A stretch of DNA of 64,000 nt from Rhypophila decipiens (lineage: Eukaryota; Ascomycota; Sordariomycetes; Sordariales; Naviculisporaceae). The stretch lies in the NCBI GenBank assembly GCA_033297075.1, contig MU858096.1, positions 124,001-188,000 on the forward strand, in the 5' to 3' direction. Within the stretch, counting starts at the first letter, position 1; each line of letters begins with the position of its first letter. Positions 12,002-22,600 of this stretch are shown in pieces. Below the pieces are notes generated by a model. It was given only the letters and a program-made list of their open reading frames with translations. It ran no database searches and was not told where the DNA came from. The translations under genes were made by a program, and so were the position numbers.

Positions 12002-12748
12002 TGTGTGAGAGGCAGGGCCTGTCGGCGGGTTTCGTTTGGTATGCAAGTACTCGTGCACGTGGAAGAAAGGAATGGCGGTGCCTGAGAGTTGATAGGCGAT
12101 AAGGAACAACAAGCCAATTGATAAGGAGCAGGTGGGATCTTGCGAGAGACTGCAAACACCAGTTGGACGGCGATGTACGAGAGGAGGATGGAAATGCAAA
12201 ACAAAACATGCAGATGTCACCGGGGCTACTGTAGGTATTTACAGGTTTGCGACGGGGGCATTGTTGTTTACTTGGACAGTTGGGGTAGGTAGTATACGGG
12301 TGAGCAGTATTGTTGATGTACTGTACTGTAGCCGTACGGTACAGTAACTCCTGGGCTAATGAACAATAAATAATACATACTTCCAAAGGGCAAATCAACG
12401 ACATGGAGGACAAACCTCGTGATGGTCGCCCCTCACTTGCCGGCCCGCCTCGTTACGTTGTTGCGGCGCATTGCAGCTACCTATTCCCGCAGCAGGGTTA
12501 CCAATAAATATCACGCTGGGACAGGAGCAGCCAATTACCACCCCGCATGGCCGATGAACGCCCGGCGGGGAAAGCGCCAGAGACCCAATTGAAATTACGA
12601 GTACCACATCCGTAACGGCGTAACATGAACCCTATGCCCGGCCGCGAGTCCAAACCATACCATACCAATGTATCCAGTCCAAGGAGTTCTTCGCCAAGAT
12701 GAGAGAAGACTTTCCGTTCCATGTCTTGTAAATCTTGCTGGCTTGGGC
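12002..12748. other. Upstream region of the EXPERA-like gene
   Basis: About 0.75 kb between the EXPERA-like start and the 3' end of the next gene on the same strand. It includes a short GTAC-rich, partly palindromic stretch near 12.31-12.35 kb (GTACTGTACTG...CCGTACGGTAC). Nothing else is recognised. Confidence 0.55.
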
Positions 12749-13684
12749 TCAGACAGAAGAGCGTCCTTGAAAGTGCATGAAATCAGCGCGGGACCAGCAG
12801 AAAAAGGGCAGATACCTTAGAGCATGCAGAGACTTACGGGTCAGCTCAGGGCTGCCAGAGAAGGCGGCATACTGCTCCTTGATGGTCGCCGCCTCGGATT
12901 TTAGATGAGACGTGATCTGTGGATATGGATGGCGACCCGGTGGTGGGCGCCGAAGCCACTCTTGAAAATCGACATAGCGCGGAATCCGGATGAAGGTCCA
13001 ATTCACCCCATCCGTCACTCCCTTCAGCTTGACTGGCTGGTGATCGCTTTCTCGGTACCTGTCCCGCCTCAGGAGCAGCTTGACGATGGGGGGCCGACCC
13101 CAAGGGTGGTCGAGGGACAAAAGGCTGACAGAGTCGACCAGCAAACAGGCAAAGTATCGCGCAGCTCGAGAGTCGCGTTCTGGAACTTGGTGGACTTGGC
13201 CCTTCACCCACTCGCTGAAATGGGCGTGGACCTGCGCCATTGTCATGCCCTCGAACTTGTCTCGGTCGTCCATTAATACCATCTGGTGCCTCGCGAACAA
13301 CTCTGACCGTCGCCTCTGCCTGAGCCCCCCCCGGACTGCATCCAGCATCTTCTGCAGCATTGCTTTCCACCTTGCCTCATCGCCGTAGTCGAGACGATAG
13401 ACGACGAACCCCCATTTCTCTCCGAGATAGCTCCTGAGGGAGAAGTCAATGTTCTTTGTAAGAATTGCCCGTTCGGTCAGTTTGAATATCTGCTTTGGTG
13501 GCGAGCTCAAATTTTGTGCCTTTTCACTCCATGGTTGTTCTTGTTTGTTGGGTTTTGTTGGCTTTGTTGGTTGTTCCAGCGACAACCTGTAGAATCTGGA
13601 ACCCTTCGTCTTGCCGGCGCGAGAAATCGGTGATGGCGAAAATGCTAACCGAACCGGGCCTCTCAAACAGGCCGTTGCTTTCAT
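12749..13684 (-). CDS. Uncharacterised fungal protein with a WGFVVYR motif
   Basis: One continuous frame of 311 residues. The central part (WGFVVYRLDYGDEARWKAML, then FSEWVKG, then RYFACLLVDSVSLLSLD and VNWTFIRIPRYVDFQEW) resembles a large family of fungal proteins of unknown function that open with a Trp-Gly-Phe-x-x-Tyr-Arg block. No catalytic motif is visible. The N-terminus is doubtful. The ATG at 13684 gives a Lys/Pro/Gln-rich leader, while an ATG at 13703 in another frame opens an acidic MLDLDLDESNG segment that stays open to about 13524. An unrecognised first intron could join that frame to the main one, but I found no consensus donor. The gene's upstream region contains the inverted-repeat element at 13822-14005. 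Confidence 0.55.
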   Translation of the reverse strand: MKATACLRGPVRLAFSPSPISRAGKTKGSRFYRLSLEQPTKPTKPNKQEQPWSEKAQNLSSPPKQIFKLTERAILTKNIDFSLRSYLGEKWGFVVYRLDYGDEARWKAMLQKMLDAVRGGLRQRRRSELFARHQMVLMDDRDKFEGMTMAQVHAHFSEWVKGQVHQVPERDSRAARYFACLLVDSVSLLSLDHPWGRPPIVKLLLRRDRYRESDHQPVKLKGVTDGVNWTFIRIPRYVDFQEWLRRPPPGRHPYPQITSHLKSEAATIKEQYAAFSGSPELTRKSLHALRYLPFFCWSRADFMHFQGRSSV

Positions 13685-13821
13685 CGAGATCGAGATCGAG
13701 CATCAATAAAGGTTGAGGCGTACGGATATGTACGGGTGTACCCCGTACTGCACATTTGATGTTCGGTGCAGGAATCACGGCCAAAACAGCTTGGCATTCG
13801 CCGGTTCCCCGTTCCATGTCG

Positions 13822-14005
13822 CCGCCGCTAAAACCACCGTCTGGCCTTCAATCTACCAGGTAGGCATTTATTCGAGCCTCTTAAGGCATTTATCCACGCC
13901 ATTCAAGGTATTTATTCAAGCCCGTCAAGGCATTTATTCGAATTAGGTACCCGTACTAACCTTACGATACTAGATTGAAGGCCAAGACGGTGATTTTAGC
14001 GGCGG
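13822..14005. mobile_element. Miniature inverted-repeat element (MITE-like), 184 bp
   Basis: The left terminal inverted repeat is at 13822-13855 and the right at 13971-14005. They match over 34/35 positions with one substitution and one single-base gap, and start and end with CCGCCGCTAAAA/TTTTAGCGGCGG. The element is flanked on both sides by the identical 12-mer CGTTCCATGTCG (13810-13821 and 14006-14017), which reads as a target-site duplication. The interior has no coding capacity and consists largely of four 22-bp tandem units. The size, TIRs and duplication indicate a non-autonomous DNA transposon moved by an unseen transposase. A 12-bp duplication is longer than the 9-11 bp typical of Mutator-like elements, so I do not assign a superfamily. 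The near-perfect TIRs and intact duplication suggest a recent insertion. It sits about 140 bp upstream of the gene ending at 12749. Confidence 0.85.
13862..13949. repeat. Four 22-bp tandem units inside the MITE-like element
   Basis: Units begin at 13862, 13884, 13906 and 13928, each opening with AGG(C/T)ATTTAT(T/C)C and varying in the second half. They fill most of the space between the terminal inverted repeats. Confidence 0.85.
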
Positions 14006-14017
14006 CGTTCCATGTCG

Positions 14018-14618
14018 ACTGTCCGGGCCGTCCCACTTTAACCCCGGTCACCCGTCAACTCTGACCAATCCGAGCAATGACCCCTGACGGGAATCTTCAC
14101 TGAACCTCAGCGTCGCTGCCAACTGAATCATGACCACGACATCAAACTACCAACCTTACGGAGTAATAATGGAACCTTTCGACCGGGCGGCCCAAAAGAA
14201 GCATATCGGAACAGTATTTTAACAACCATTCGGATTCCAGTTGGGTGGATCAGTGCACACCCTTTTCGGTGGACGTGTTTGTCCTTGGCCTCCGGATTGA
14301 GTTGACATACATTATAAGTAAAAGTCGAAAAAGAAAGAAAAAAGAGTGAATTAACTACACCGCCCAAGCAGGCGAAAGATAAACTGATAATTACAGACAT
14401 ATTATTCGTACTATTGACAAAAAACATAGGGCAAATATGCGGGCAACATCTTGAAATCCTCCTTCCATTCTCGGCCTCCCCAGCTCCTGTCCGCTGCACA
14501 CCAGACATATCAACTAGTCCATAAGCAGTTACAATATTTCATGCAACTTGACTTCTCAAACTCGTCCTCCTCACGACATACCATTGCTGCTTCCCTGAAG
14601 ATTCCAGTTTCTTTCAGC
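14018..14618. other. Intergenic region, no gene seen
   Basis: 0.6 kb between the transposon insertion and the 3' end of the secreted-protein gene. It is AT-rich around 14.3-14.45 kb. Reading frames are short and not convincing. Confidence 0.55.
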
Positions 14619-15610
14619 TCAAGCGGCATGCTTGAAGACGGGGGCCAGGACGGGGTTGACGAGCAGGCCAGTGATGCTAGCCACCAGGGCGGTGACGTGG
14701 GAGACCGTGACAGTGATCTTGCCCACTACGGCAAGGCTGCTCTCGACGTTGCCGACCAGGCCGAGGATGGCTCCCGTGAGCTTGGGAACAAGGCCAATGA
14801 CGGCCTTGAGCTCGGCAGCGATAATGACAAGGACCTCTGCATGGCGAGTTAGTACCTGATGTTGCATCATGGAAGTCATGAGCACGACAGTGAGGGATGC
14901 AACATACTAGCGCTGACTGAGGCGAGCAACTTCTTGAGCACAAGTTCAATCTTGGCAACAATGGCCTCGACCTTGGCAACCAAGCCCATGACGACCTTCA
15001 GATCGGCCTCGAGAAGAGCACCGACTTCATCTTTGGCTCCCTCGATGAGCGGGACGATCTCGGTGACGATGTGGCCAAGGTGGAGCTTGAGGCTGGCGAT
15101 GGCATTCTTCAGCCCCTCCGGGTCGGGGTTGGGCTTGCCGATGAGCTTTTCTGTGTGTACGGCCCATGTATCAGTAAAGTTCAGGCCTGCAAATGGTGAT
15201 AGCCCAAGTAACTTACGGATGAGCTCGATGTCAACGTCGACCAGCTCCTCAATCTTGATTAGTTCAAGGTCGATCTCCTTGATGATGACAATCACGCTCG
15301 GTACGCCTTCACTGCCCTTGTCGGGCAGTCCCACGGCAGGGGCTGAAGGAGGCTCGGTCGGCAGCGCAAAAACAGGTGCAAGCGTGACCGAGGACGTCGA
15401 AGAGACTGCCGGAAGGCTGGTGGGAAAGCCGGAAATGGAGTGGGGAGGGTGAGAGACAGAGTGGCTCGGGAAGGGCAGGAACTTGGTCACGGTGACGGTT
15501 GGCGCGCCGGAGCACACAGGAAGCTGGGGAAGGCCGTGGTCAAGGTTCAGGGGCAAGGCTATGGCAGAGCCAACTACAACGGCGGCGGCAATCGCAGAGT
15601 TGAAGATCAT
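14619..15610 (-). CDS. Secreted, cysteine-free helical protein (galactomannoprotein/HsbA-like)
   Basis: Exons 15610-15217, 15150-14908 and 14836-14619 encode 284 residues. Both introns have standard borders (GTAAGT...CAG, 66 nt; GTATGT...CAG, 71 nt) and the splices keep the frame exactly. Residues 1 to about 18 (MIFNSAIAAAVVVGSAIA) form a signal peptide. A Ser/Pro/Thr-rich stretch of about 80 residues follows, and the remaining 180 residues are amphipathic helix with regular Leu/Ile/Val spacing and no Cys outside the first 35 residues. The overall plan resembles fungal cell-wall galactomannoproteins and hydrophobic-surface-binding proteins (HsbA), but I could not match motif by motif. It is likely secreted, wall-associated or surface-active. 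A TATATATA box lies about 210 bp upstream. Confidence 0.65.
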
Positions 15611-15818
15611 TTTGGCTGTGTGGGTAGTGGATCTGAAAAGGAGGACCGAGATGTGTCAAAGGAGTGAATACCTAGCTGGTATCCGAAACTGAGGGGGTCA
15701 AATGAGTGGCTGAACAAGAAGCTGTTCCAAAGTGTTGCTTGTGTGACGAAGAAGAGGATGATGATGAGAGAGGCAGAGTGGCAGACTGACAGGTAGTATC
15801 TGATCAGTCAGGTACTAG

Positions 15819-15826
15819 TATATATA
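15819..15826 (-). promoter_or_regulatory. TATA box of the secreted-protein gene
   Basis: TATATATA within a short palindromic context (AGTATATATACT) about 210 bp upstream of the ATG at 15610. The placement allows a leader of roughly 150-180 nt. It suggests a strongly regulated promoter, as often seen for fungal secreted proteins. Confidence 0.4.
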
Positions 15827-16806
15827 CTCAGTCATCTTCCCAGGGGTCCAGTGTGGGATGACAAGGACCCCCAATATTGGCACGACTCTTTCTTGTTGAC
15901 TGAGAAATTGACTGCCCATCTCGCCATTGTTTATCCTCTTGATTCTCACAGTCGGGGCTTGTCATGGTGTTGATCACAATCGAGGACTGCCAAGGACGGC
16001 AGTGAAGCTCCACCAGATCTGCAGATCGGCGCCGCCCCGCCGGTCTTGACGCAGCACTTGGCATCAGCCCAATCTGTGGAGCCAACTGCAAGCCGGCTGT
16101 CAAATAGCCAATGTCTCAAAGAAGAAAGCAGTCTTTATCACTCCCACGCTCATGAGTTCTTAATACGCAGTATCCGTGATATGCAACAGTTCTTTATCGT
16201 GCTGCATCAAATCCCCCAACATCGAGACGCAGCTAGAGAACATATCATCAGCCAAGCTCGTAGCTCTGGCAAGAAAACACCAAGAATGAAATAGCGATAA
16301 AACGCGGGTCAGTAGTGTAAAGTACATGCCGCTTGGTAAGGTATAGTATCCGTACGTTCACACTATAACTGGAAGCTATCTTCGCTTCTACAGTTTACAG
16401 TTGCCAAGCGTTAGTGAAAGGTCGTGTCCCTTAATCGACTTCAGACACAGCCAAAGAGATGGACAAGACATTGCAAGGGTGATTGCAAGGGCGGTAATGT
16501 ACATACCAGAGCCTGGATGGGTCGATTGGCTGGCACAGGGGGAACAGGGGGGCCTGGCCTAACCTCCTGCAAGTCGCGTGTTGCGAATAACGGAGAAAAT
16601 TTCAAGGTTTGACTCAGGCCCTCAGGTTCATCAACGAGGCGGTAGACTTCAAGTTCGTCAACCTTCTCAGAGCACATGGTCAATCTCGTAGACTCGTTCT
16701 TCACAAACTACATGCGGACCGGCGCTAACCCCTTCTTTGCTTGACTTTGACAAAGCCCTTTCAACCAAAACAAACCCCTTGCATTTTCCATCACACGCGT
16801 CATAAG
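15827..16806. other. Intergenic region between divergent genes
   Basis: About 1 kb holding the upstream regions of the secreted-protein gene (-) and the DUF6604 gene remnant (+). No further gene or repeat could be supported. Confidence 0.55.
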
Positions 16807-19694
16807 ATGTCTTCCAAGAACGATGGTCGCGACTCTACTCGGGCCAAGGACACAGCGGACAGGATTGGGGGCCGCTATCAGATCTAGAAACAGGGCACCC
16901 AGAAGGTGCTCGAATGGCTCGTGGATACTGCCAATCAGATATGTGACATCGTCTCTTTGATTAAATCTATGCGGCCTGGATACACAGGGACCAAAGACAA
17001 GATCAACAACAAGACCATTGTGACCATCACGACGCGAGAAATGATCACCTTGGCCCAGGCAATCGCGTCATCATCGTCCACGACAGGCTTCGAGATGCCA
17101 ATGGAAATCCTAGATATCCTCCAAGACGTTATCAAAAGACGCAAGGATTTTGCAGACGGGTATAAACAACTTGAAGTCGATTCTGAACATGTCGAGGTCG
17201 ATAACCTCTCTCATCAGTACTTCATTGGTATTCTCCAGCAGGTTCACGCCATCCTGTCAACCATGCCGATCAAGGCCGACATGAATCCAGGCGGAAAGCC
17301 CCGAGGCACCAAGCATGCACATCTCGAGCCCAGTGTGAAGCCTGAAAGTGACACCACTGGCATATCCAATCTATACGCCAACCTGCAGCTTGAGGAACCA
17401 TCGCTCGCATTCGAAGCCGACATGCCTGTCACGGATCCTTTCACGGTGCCGCCTTCAGAAAAGATAGACTTCCGGATCGAGAAACAAGACCGGGATCTCG
17501 CCTTTGCCACCTGGTGTTTCCTGAAGGATATGCACGACGTCAAGACTTTCGTACATCAGACTTGGAGAGAATATTGCGCGGGTCAGGTCAGCTTCCTGGT
17601 GGCAAGCCAAGTTACCAGTACAGCGTTCTCACTCCTGGCGTGCTCTGGCCATGAGTTCGCTGCTCTCCATGGCTCCACCAGATTCCTCGATATAGCAGAC
17701 AACCTCGGCTTCGAAGTCGGGGACACTGTGGACGAACCGTTGGCTCCTATCAGCCCAATGCATGCAGCTCAGACTGCGCACCTCGACTCCGTATCGGACA
17801 TCAAAGTGAAGCAGCTCCTCTGCATGTCAGCCTACGTTTCGGCTTATCAAGTCTCGTATTTTGTGCGCTACGATATGGTGCGACGACAGCACGAGAAATA
17901 CAGCCTTGAACGGCGGAGAGCAGAGAGGAACGAAGACTTGAAAGATGAGTTGGAATATTTGGGGAAATGGATCCAGCGAAACAAAAAGCTGTTTGCCGAT
18001 TTGCTGATGCTGACAAGAATATTGTCACCCAACATGTTCCCTCCTCATTTTCCATCGACTTTGCGCTGACCACAACAAGGGCTTCTCTGCTAGTCAATGA
18101 TTGCTCACTTCACGAGGGAGTGACCGAATGGGACGGTTTCTTCAAAGAGCTCTTTCACTGCCTCAACCACGACAAAGGACATCCACGCATGTCATTCGTG
18201 TATGCCACCGATATATATCAGGACCTGTACGATCTGGTTGGCTATGAGAATCTCGGATTCGGGGTGGATGAACTGAGAAAGACTCACCGGATTGTCATCG
18301 ACCTCATTACCGACCCCGAACTGCAGTTTCTTGTGAAGAAAGATACGAAGGCAGCTGCGAAACGCCGGAAAGAGAAAACAAGCCCGTTGGAGTTTACCGA
18401 CCTTCTTCCCACGGCAAGCTATCTCGATGATGATAGAGAAGCTTTCGGGGGCGACAGCAATCAGTATTGGGTACCAACCGAGAACCAACGAAAATCATGG
18501 AAAGCTCACGGCTGTTCAGCATCTCCCCTGGAGCAAAAGTTCCCCGTCTTCCCAGGTAACTTCATGTATCGGCTCCATCATCGTCTGCACTTTGCAACGA
18601 CCATCAACATAAACTATGACTTCGCCGTCGGCGCCGCAGCTTACCTCTACCGACTCCTGACCAGCTTGGGTCTTTTTGAGCGAGAGTGGCAAGATATGGA
18701 CTTTTTGATCGCCAAACTAAGCCAGCCCGGCGATCCTTTCGTACCAAAGGGCCGACAGGGCCATCTGCCGACTAAGCTGCTTGATGCATTCCTGAAGGCC
18801 GTGGGATTTGTCAACAGTTCAAGGCGACGTGAAAGACTCGTCGCCTGTTATGGCCGTCATGGCTATTTGGACGTGCGGCGAGCTCGGAAGGTCATGAACA
18901 CACCTAACTTCGAGTATAGCCTGGGCAACATGGGGGTCGGAAAGAAAGGAATATATACGGGTGACAAGGTGCTTGAGGATGACAAGATGCTTGAGATAGC
19001 CCTCCACATCATTACCAACTACAATCAAAAGGGAAACCACGAGACGCAGAAACGAAGCGGGAAGCACAAGTGTGACGAGCGCAAGTCCTTCACGCCCCTA
19101 CAGCTGCTCTCGACTTTCAAGCAGTGTATTATTACGGACGAGCCACTTAAAAACTTTGATTACACCCGCTTTACCGCTGATTGCCTGAAGCTTCTCAGAG
19201 CAATATCCAATACACCAGCCTTTGAGAGAAGCTTCCTCAGCATCCACGGCGATAAGCTGGATCCCCTTCCAGAGCAGGGGACATATTCTTCTGTGACTAT
19301 CGTCCTGACTATTCTACGCGAATGCGAGATGATGGAAAATACTGGGACTGGAAGCCCGCTTGGATCCTCTCCATGTGCCCAGGTCGCTGCTGAAATGCTA
19401 CACGACTATGTCTCACATCATGGATCCAAGTACCGAAAGCAGGCACATGACAGATCCAGTGGGCATATACCCAAGCATCTGCGGCCATCCTTTGGGGCAG
19501 AGGCACTCAGGAAGTATGACAACAACGAAATCGGCAAAATGCGAGACTTTTTCCCCGGCGGCAGGCGGGCTGATGAGTTGAAAACGATTCAAGATTTGCC
19601 TGCAAACGTCAGATTCGTGCTGGGAGAACTGCCTGAATGGCTTGAATTAGACCAGCTCTACTTGGAAGACGTAGCGAGAATTGGGGAAACTTGA
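16807..19694 (+). pseudogene. DUF6604-domain protein gene, disrupted by a stop codon and a frameshift
   Basis: The ATG at 16807 opens a typical DUF6604 N-terminus, including a GRYQ...KQGTQKVLEWLVDTA block. An in-frame TAG at 16885-16887 replaces a position that in the family is usually aromatic (Arg-Tyr-Lys context). The frame then stays open to 18069. From about 18045-18055 the conserved sequence (...SIDFALTTTRASLLVND...IVIDLITDPELQFL) continues in a different frame to the stop at 19692-19694. The parts add up to about 960 codons, a normal length for these fungal proteins. A 56-nt GTCACC...AAG intron could formally bridge the frames, but it has poor borders and would delete conserved residues, so a one-base loss is the better reading. 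DUF6604 proteins have no established function. The stop is not a C-to-T change of the RIP type. Sequencing error or a downstream start remain possible. Confidence 0.7.
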
Positions 19695-22600
19695 GACAGA
19701 GACTAGGTGGTCGGGGTCTAATGCAGCCTTTAGTCTACTTGAGCATTCCTTTATCATTACTAGTAGCTTAATATCCAATTAAGTATTCAAATATTCCTCT
19801 CCCCATTCATAATAACGTAGAGGCTGAACTCGTGTATATGGTGTATCCGATATCCAGCAGTTGGCAAGCGTATTCCACTGTCCCTCAGAAAAGAAGCAAA
19901 CCTATCTCGGAACTTACAGCTATCTGCACCTCCTATAATTCTCCTACACCTGGTACGCACTCGGCATGCGGGTCTATCTTGATCATGCAGACTGGGGCCA
20001 AAAGCTGTTGCCTGAATGCTCGTTCATACCGAGCATGTCCAGCAGCTTGGCCTCACGATAGGGACACCATGTGTCCGAGATACATCCATGGTATGAACTG
20101 TCGGTGATTAGATTCTGTCCGACCCAGAAGTGTACTTTCACATCCGTTTAACTGAATCTAGGGACCAGCAGCATCTTGGTAAGATATTTAGATGATCCGT
20201 CTTACTATAACGGTGTGTCGTCTCATCAATAATGGTGGAATCAGTGCCATTATGCCTCTAGTGTGTCTGACTCGACGATCCGAAAAGATATACTACTGTT
20301 GGACCACTCTCCGACGAGGGGGAGCCTGGGTGACAAGATGTCGCCATCTGGCACCAAACCCATGATGATATTGCGGCTGACTCTGCAATTAACATGAAGG
20401 GCAACTATCGGTACGAGGCAAAACACTTGAGTGGTGAGATGAGGTCTCGCAAGAACAGGGGTCCGTAGGCAGGCCATCTTCCTGAAGGTCGGTTTTTCTC
20501 CCGAGCAAGAGAGTACTCCTCGTCCCCACGGAGAGCAGGTGGCAGTGGAAGGACACCGACTAGACCTCCAAATGCCTTGATACATACTTTATGTGAAGGT
20601 TTGTATGCTACACAGCATGCGATGTGCGTACCCCGAGATTGGAAATACCTGGATCTCGATAGAGGAGCAAGAGGTCAGCTTGGATCGAGTTTTGCTGATG
20701 GCCAGTAGCGTAAATGTGCCAATGGTCTCGCGAATGTAGGCAGCACACTCAGTTTAACAACTTGGAGTATTGACCTACAGCCACCAATGCAGCCTCTTTC
20801 TAAGAATCTCATGATGTCTCTATAGAGATATATCAAGCACATATGAAGGAGAAGGATGTGGAATCAATGACGAGCCAAGCGAACAGCCACCCGGTCCTCG
20901 GTATCGTTACATGTACCCATCAGTGCTTATCGCCGAACCGCCATTGAAAAGTTGAGGCGTACTGGGCACTGGAAACAAGAGAATGACTAATTTGTACAAG
21001 TACCACCGTGACACCTTGTGGGTGCTTGCTCCGTGCAGCTGGTTTACTCGGTGCCTAATATCTCTGGTCACCCTCGCATATGACCAGCCAGCCGCATGGA
21101 CCTTTATCATGAGGAGACAAGATTGAGAAGTCATGCCGACTCATGCTGGCCATTCAAGTTTGGGTCGCGTACAGTGGCAAGCTCGGCGGCCCCGATGAAA
21201 GACGACAACTACAGGTATTATGTGGTAAAAGGTGGTTTTTGGTATGGTAAGTGTACCGCGAGTTGGAAGCGGAGCCATGGACCACGCTCCCCCCTGGGCC
21301 ATGCGGGAAGCAACTAGGACCGGGTTCTTGTCACTGATTCATTCGTATCTACGTACTCCTTGACAGTATATTGTTGCTACATGCCATCATTGAAAGCCCC
21401 TGGCCAGACTCCCGAATCCCGATATATGACAACGACTCCCTCATCAAGAGCAAGATGCTGTTGGCCTGCAACGGTTCACCAATGCTTTGCTCAATGTTTC
21501 TTTTTTTCAAGGAGCCCACGGTGGTCGGCAACCCTGCTCTGCTTGGTGAGAGGATGACTTGTGCTTGTTACCTAAATCACTGCAGTCCAACTTATGCCGC
21601 AGAGGAAGAAGGAGCAGGTCTTCCGGGTGCTGGTTTCGAAATGTGATGTCTAAAAGCTGTTCATGGTACTAACTTGCCATGTCTCATCGCCATTGTCTAG
21701 TTGCATATTCGGACCCAATCATGGGCCAAGGCATCTAATAAAGGCGACGGGGCAATATGACGGAAGACGGGAGAGGGGTGATATCAAGGGCATGTACCAT
21801 GCAAGTTCCTCAAAACCGTCCCTCGAGATGGCGGGTGTAAATAACAATCATGGAAGACGGGACCAGATTATACCGGTAGATGCTCGGGAATGGGATCAGC
21901 ACCAGGGATGAGCAGAGCCCCCAGCCGAGTCGATGGGCAATGTCAAGGACAGGGCATGGAAATCTGGCGTTATGGAGCAGGCTAGCAGCTGGGATCTGTG
22001 CTAGATATCCAGACCGTCAACAACTGAGAGTCTGAGAGATTTGGAGATTTTTCCCGAACTGACAGGGCAATATCATGACAAAGCAATGCTAACGATGCCA
22101 ATGCGGACACAGCCAGGCACCTACTTAGCAATACTACCAGGCAGGCAAATTCAAGACTAAGATGCTGGTACGGAAGCGTAGGTGCCCAATCAACGGAATC
22201 AATGGTCATGCTGGGGACAGAATCTTGGATCATTTGGAACGGGGTGTGTTTGTACACTCCAAGTTATCCAAAACCGACATGGACACACTGCGGATATCTC
22301 GATCGAGACCATTACCCAAAAGTAGGAAAAAAAGCCTACCTGGTTTGCCTGGGTACCTGGTACCTACTGCATCTTTCTCGACTCATGTATTCCGTCTCAC
22401 AAACCAGAAGATGAGTCGTAGCCTGAGGATGCGCTAATTAAGTGGACAGTGAGATGAGCTCGAGGAGACTCAACAGAGTCAACACCAGAAGAAGAAAGGG
22501 GGTGAAATATTGTTCTAGACTTGGTTCACATGAAGTGTGCATGATTGCATCCGTCCCCGACAGGCATCCATAGCACATACCGATAGTAGTTACTTATTGC

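Noticed and set aside
11387..12220. Fungal 'C6 transcription factor' label for the EXPERA-like gene
   Set aside because: There is no zinc-cluster cysteine pattern; the protein is dominated by membrane helices.
18024..18079. Possible 56-nt intron that would join the two DUF6604 frames
   Set aside because: The donor GTCACC and acceptor AAG are weak, and removal would delete conserved residues that are readable on both sides; a one-base deletion explains the data better.
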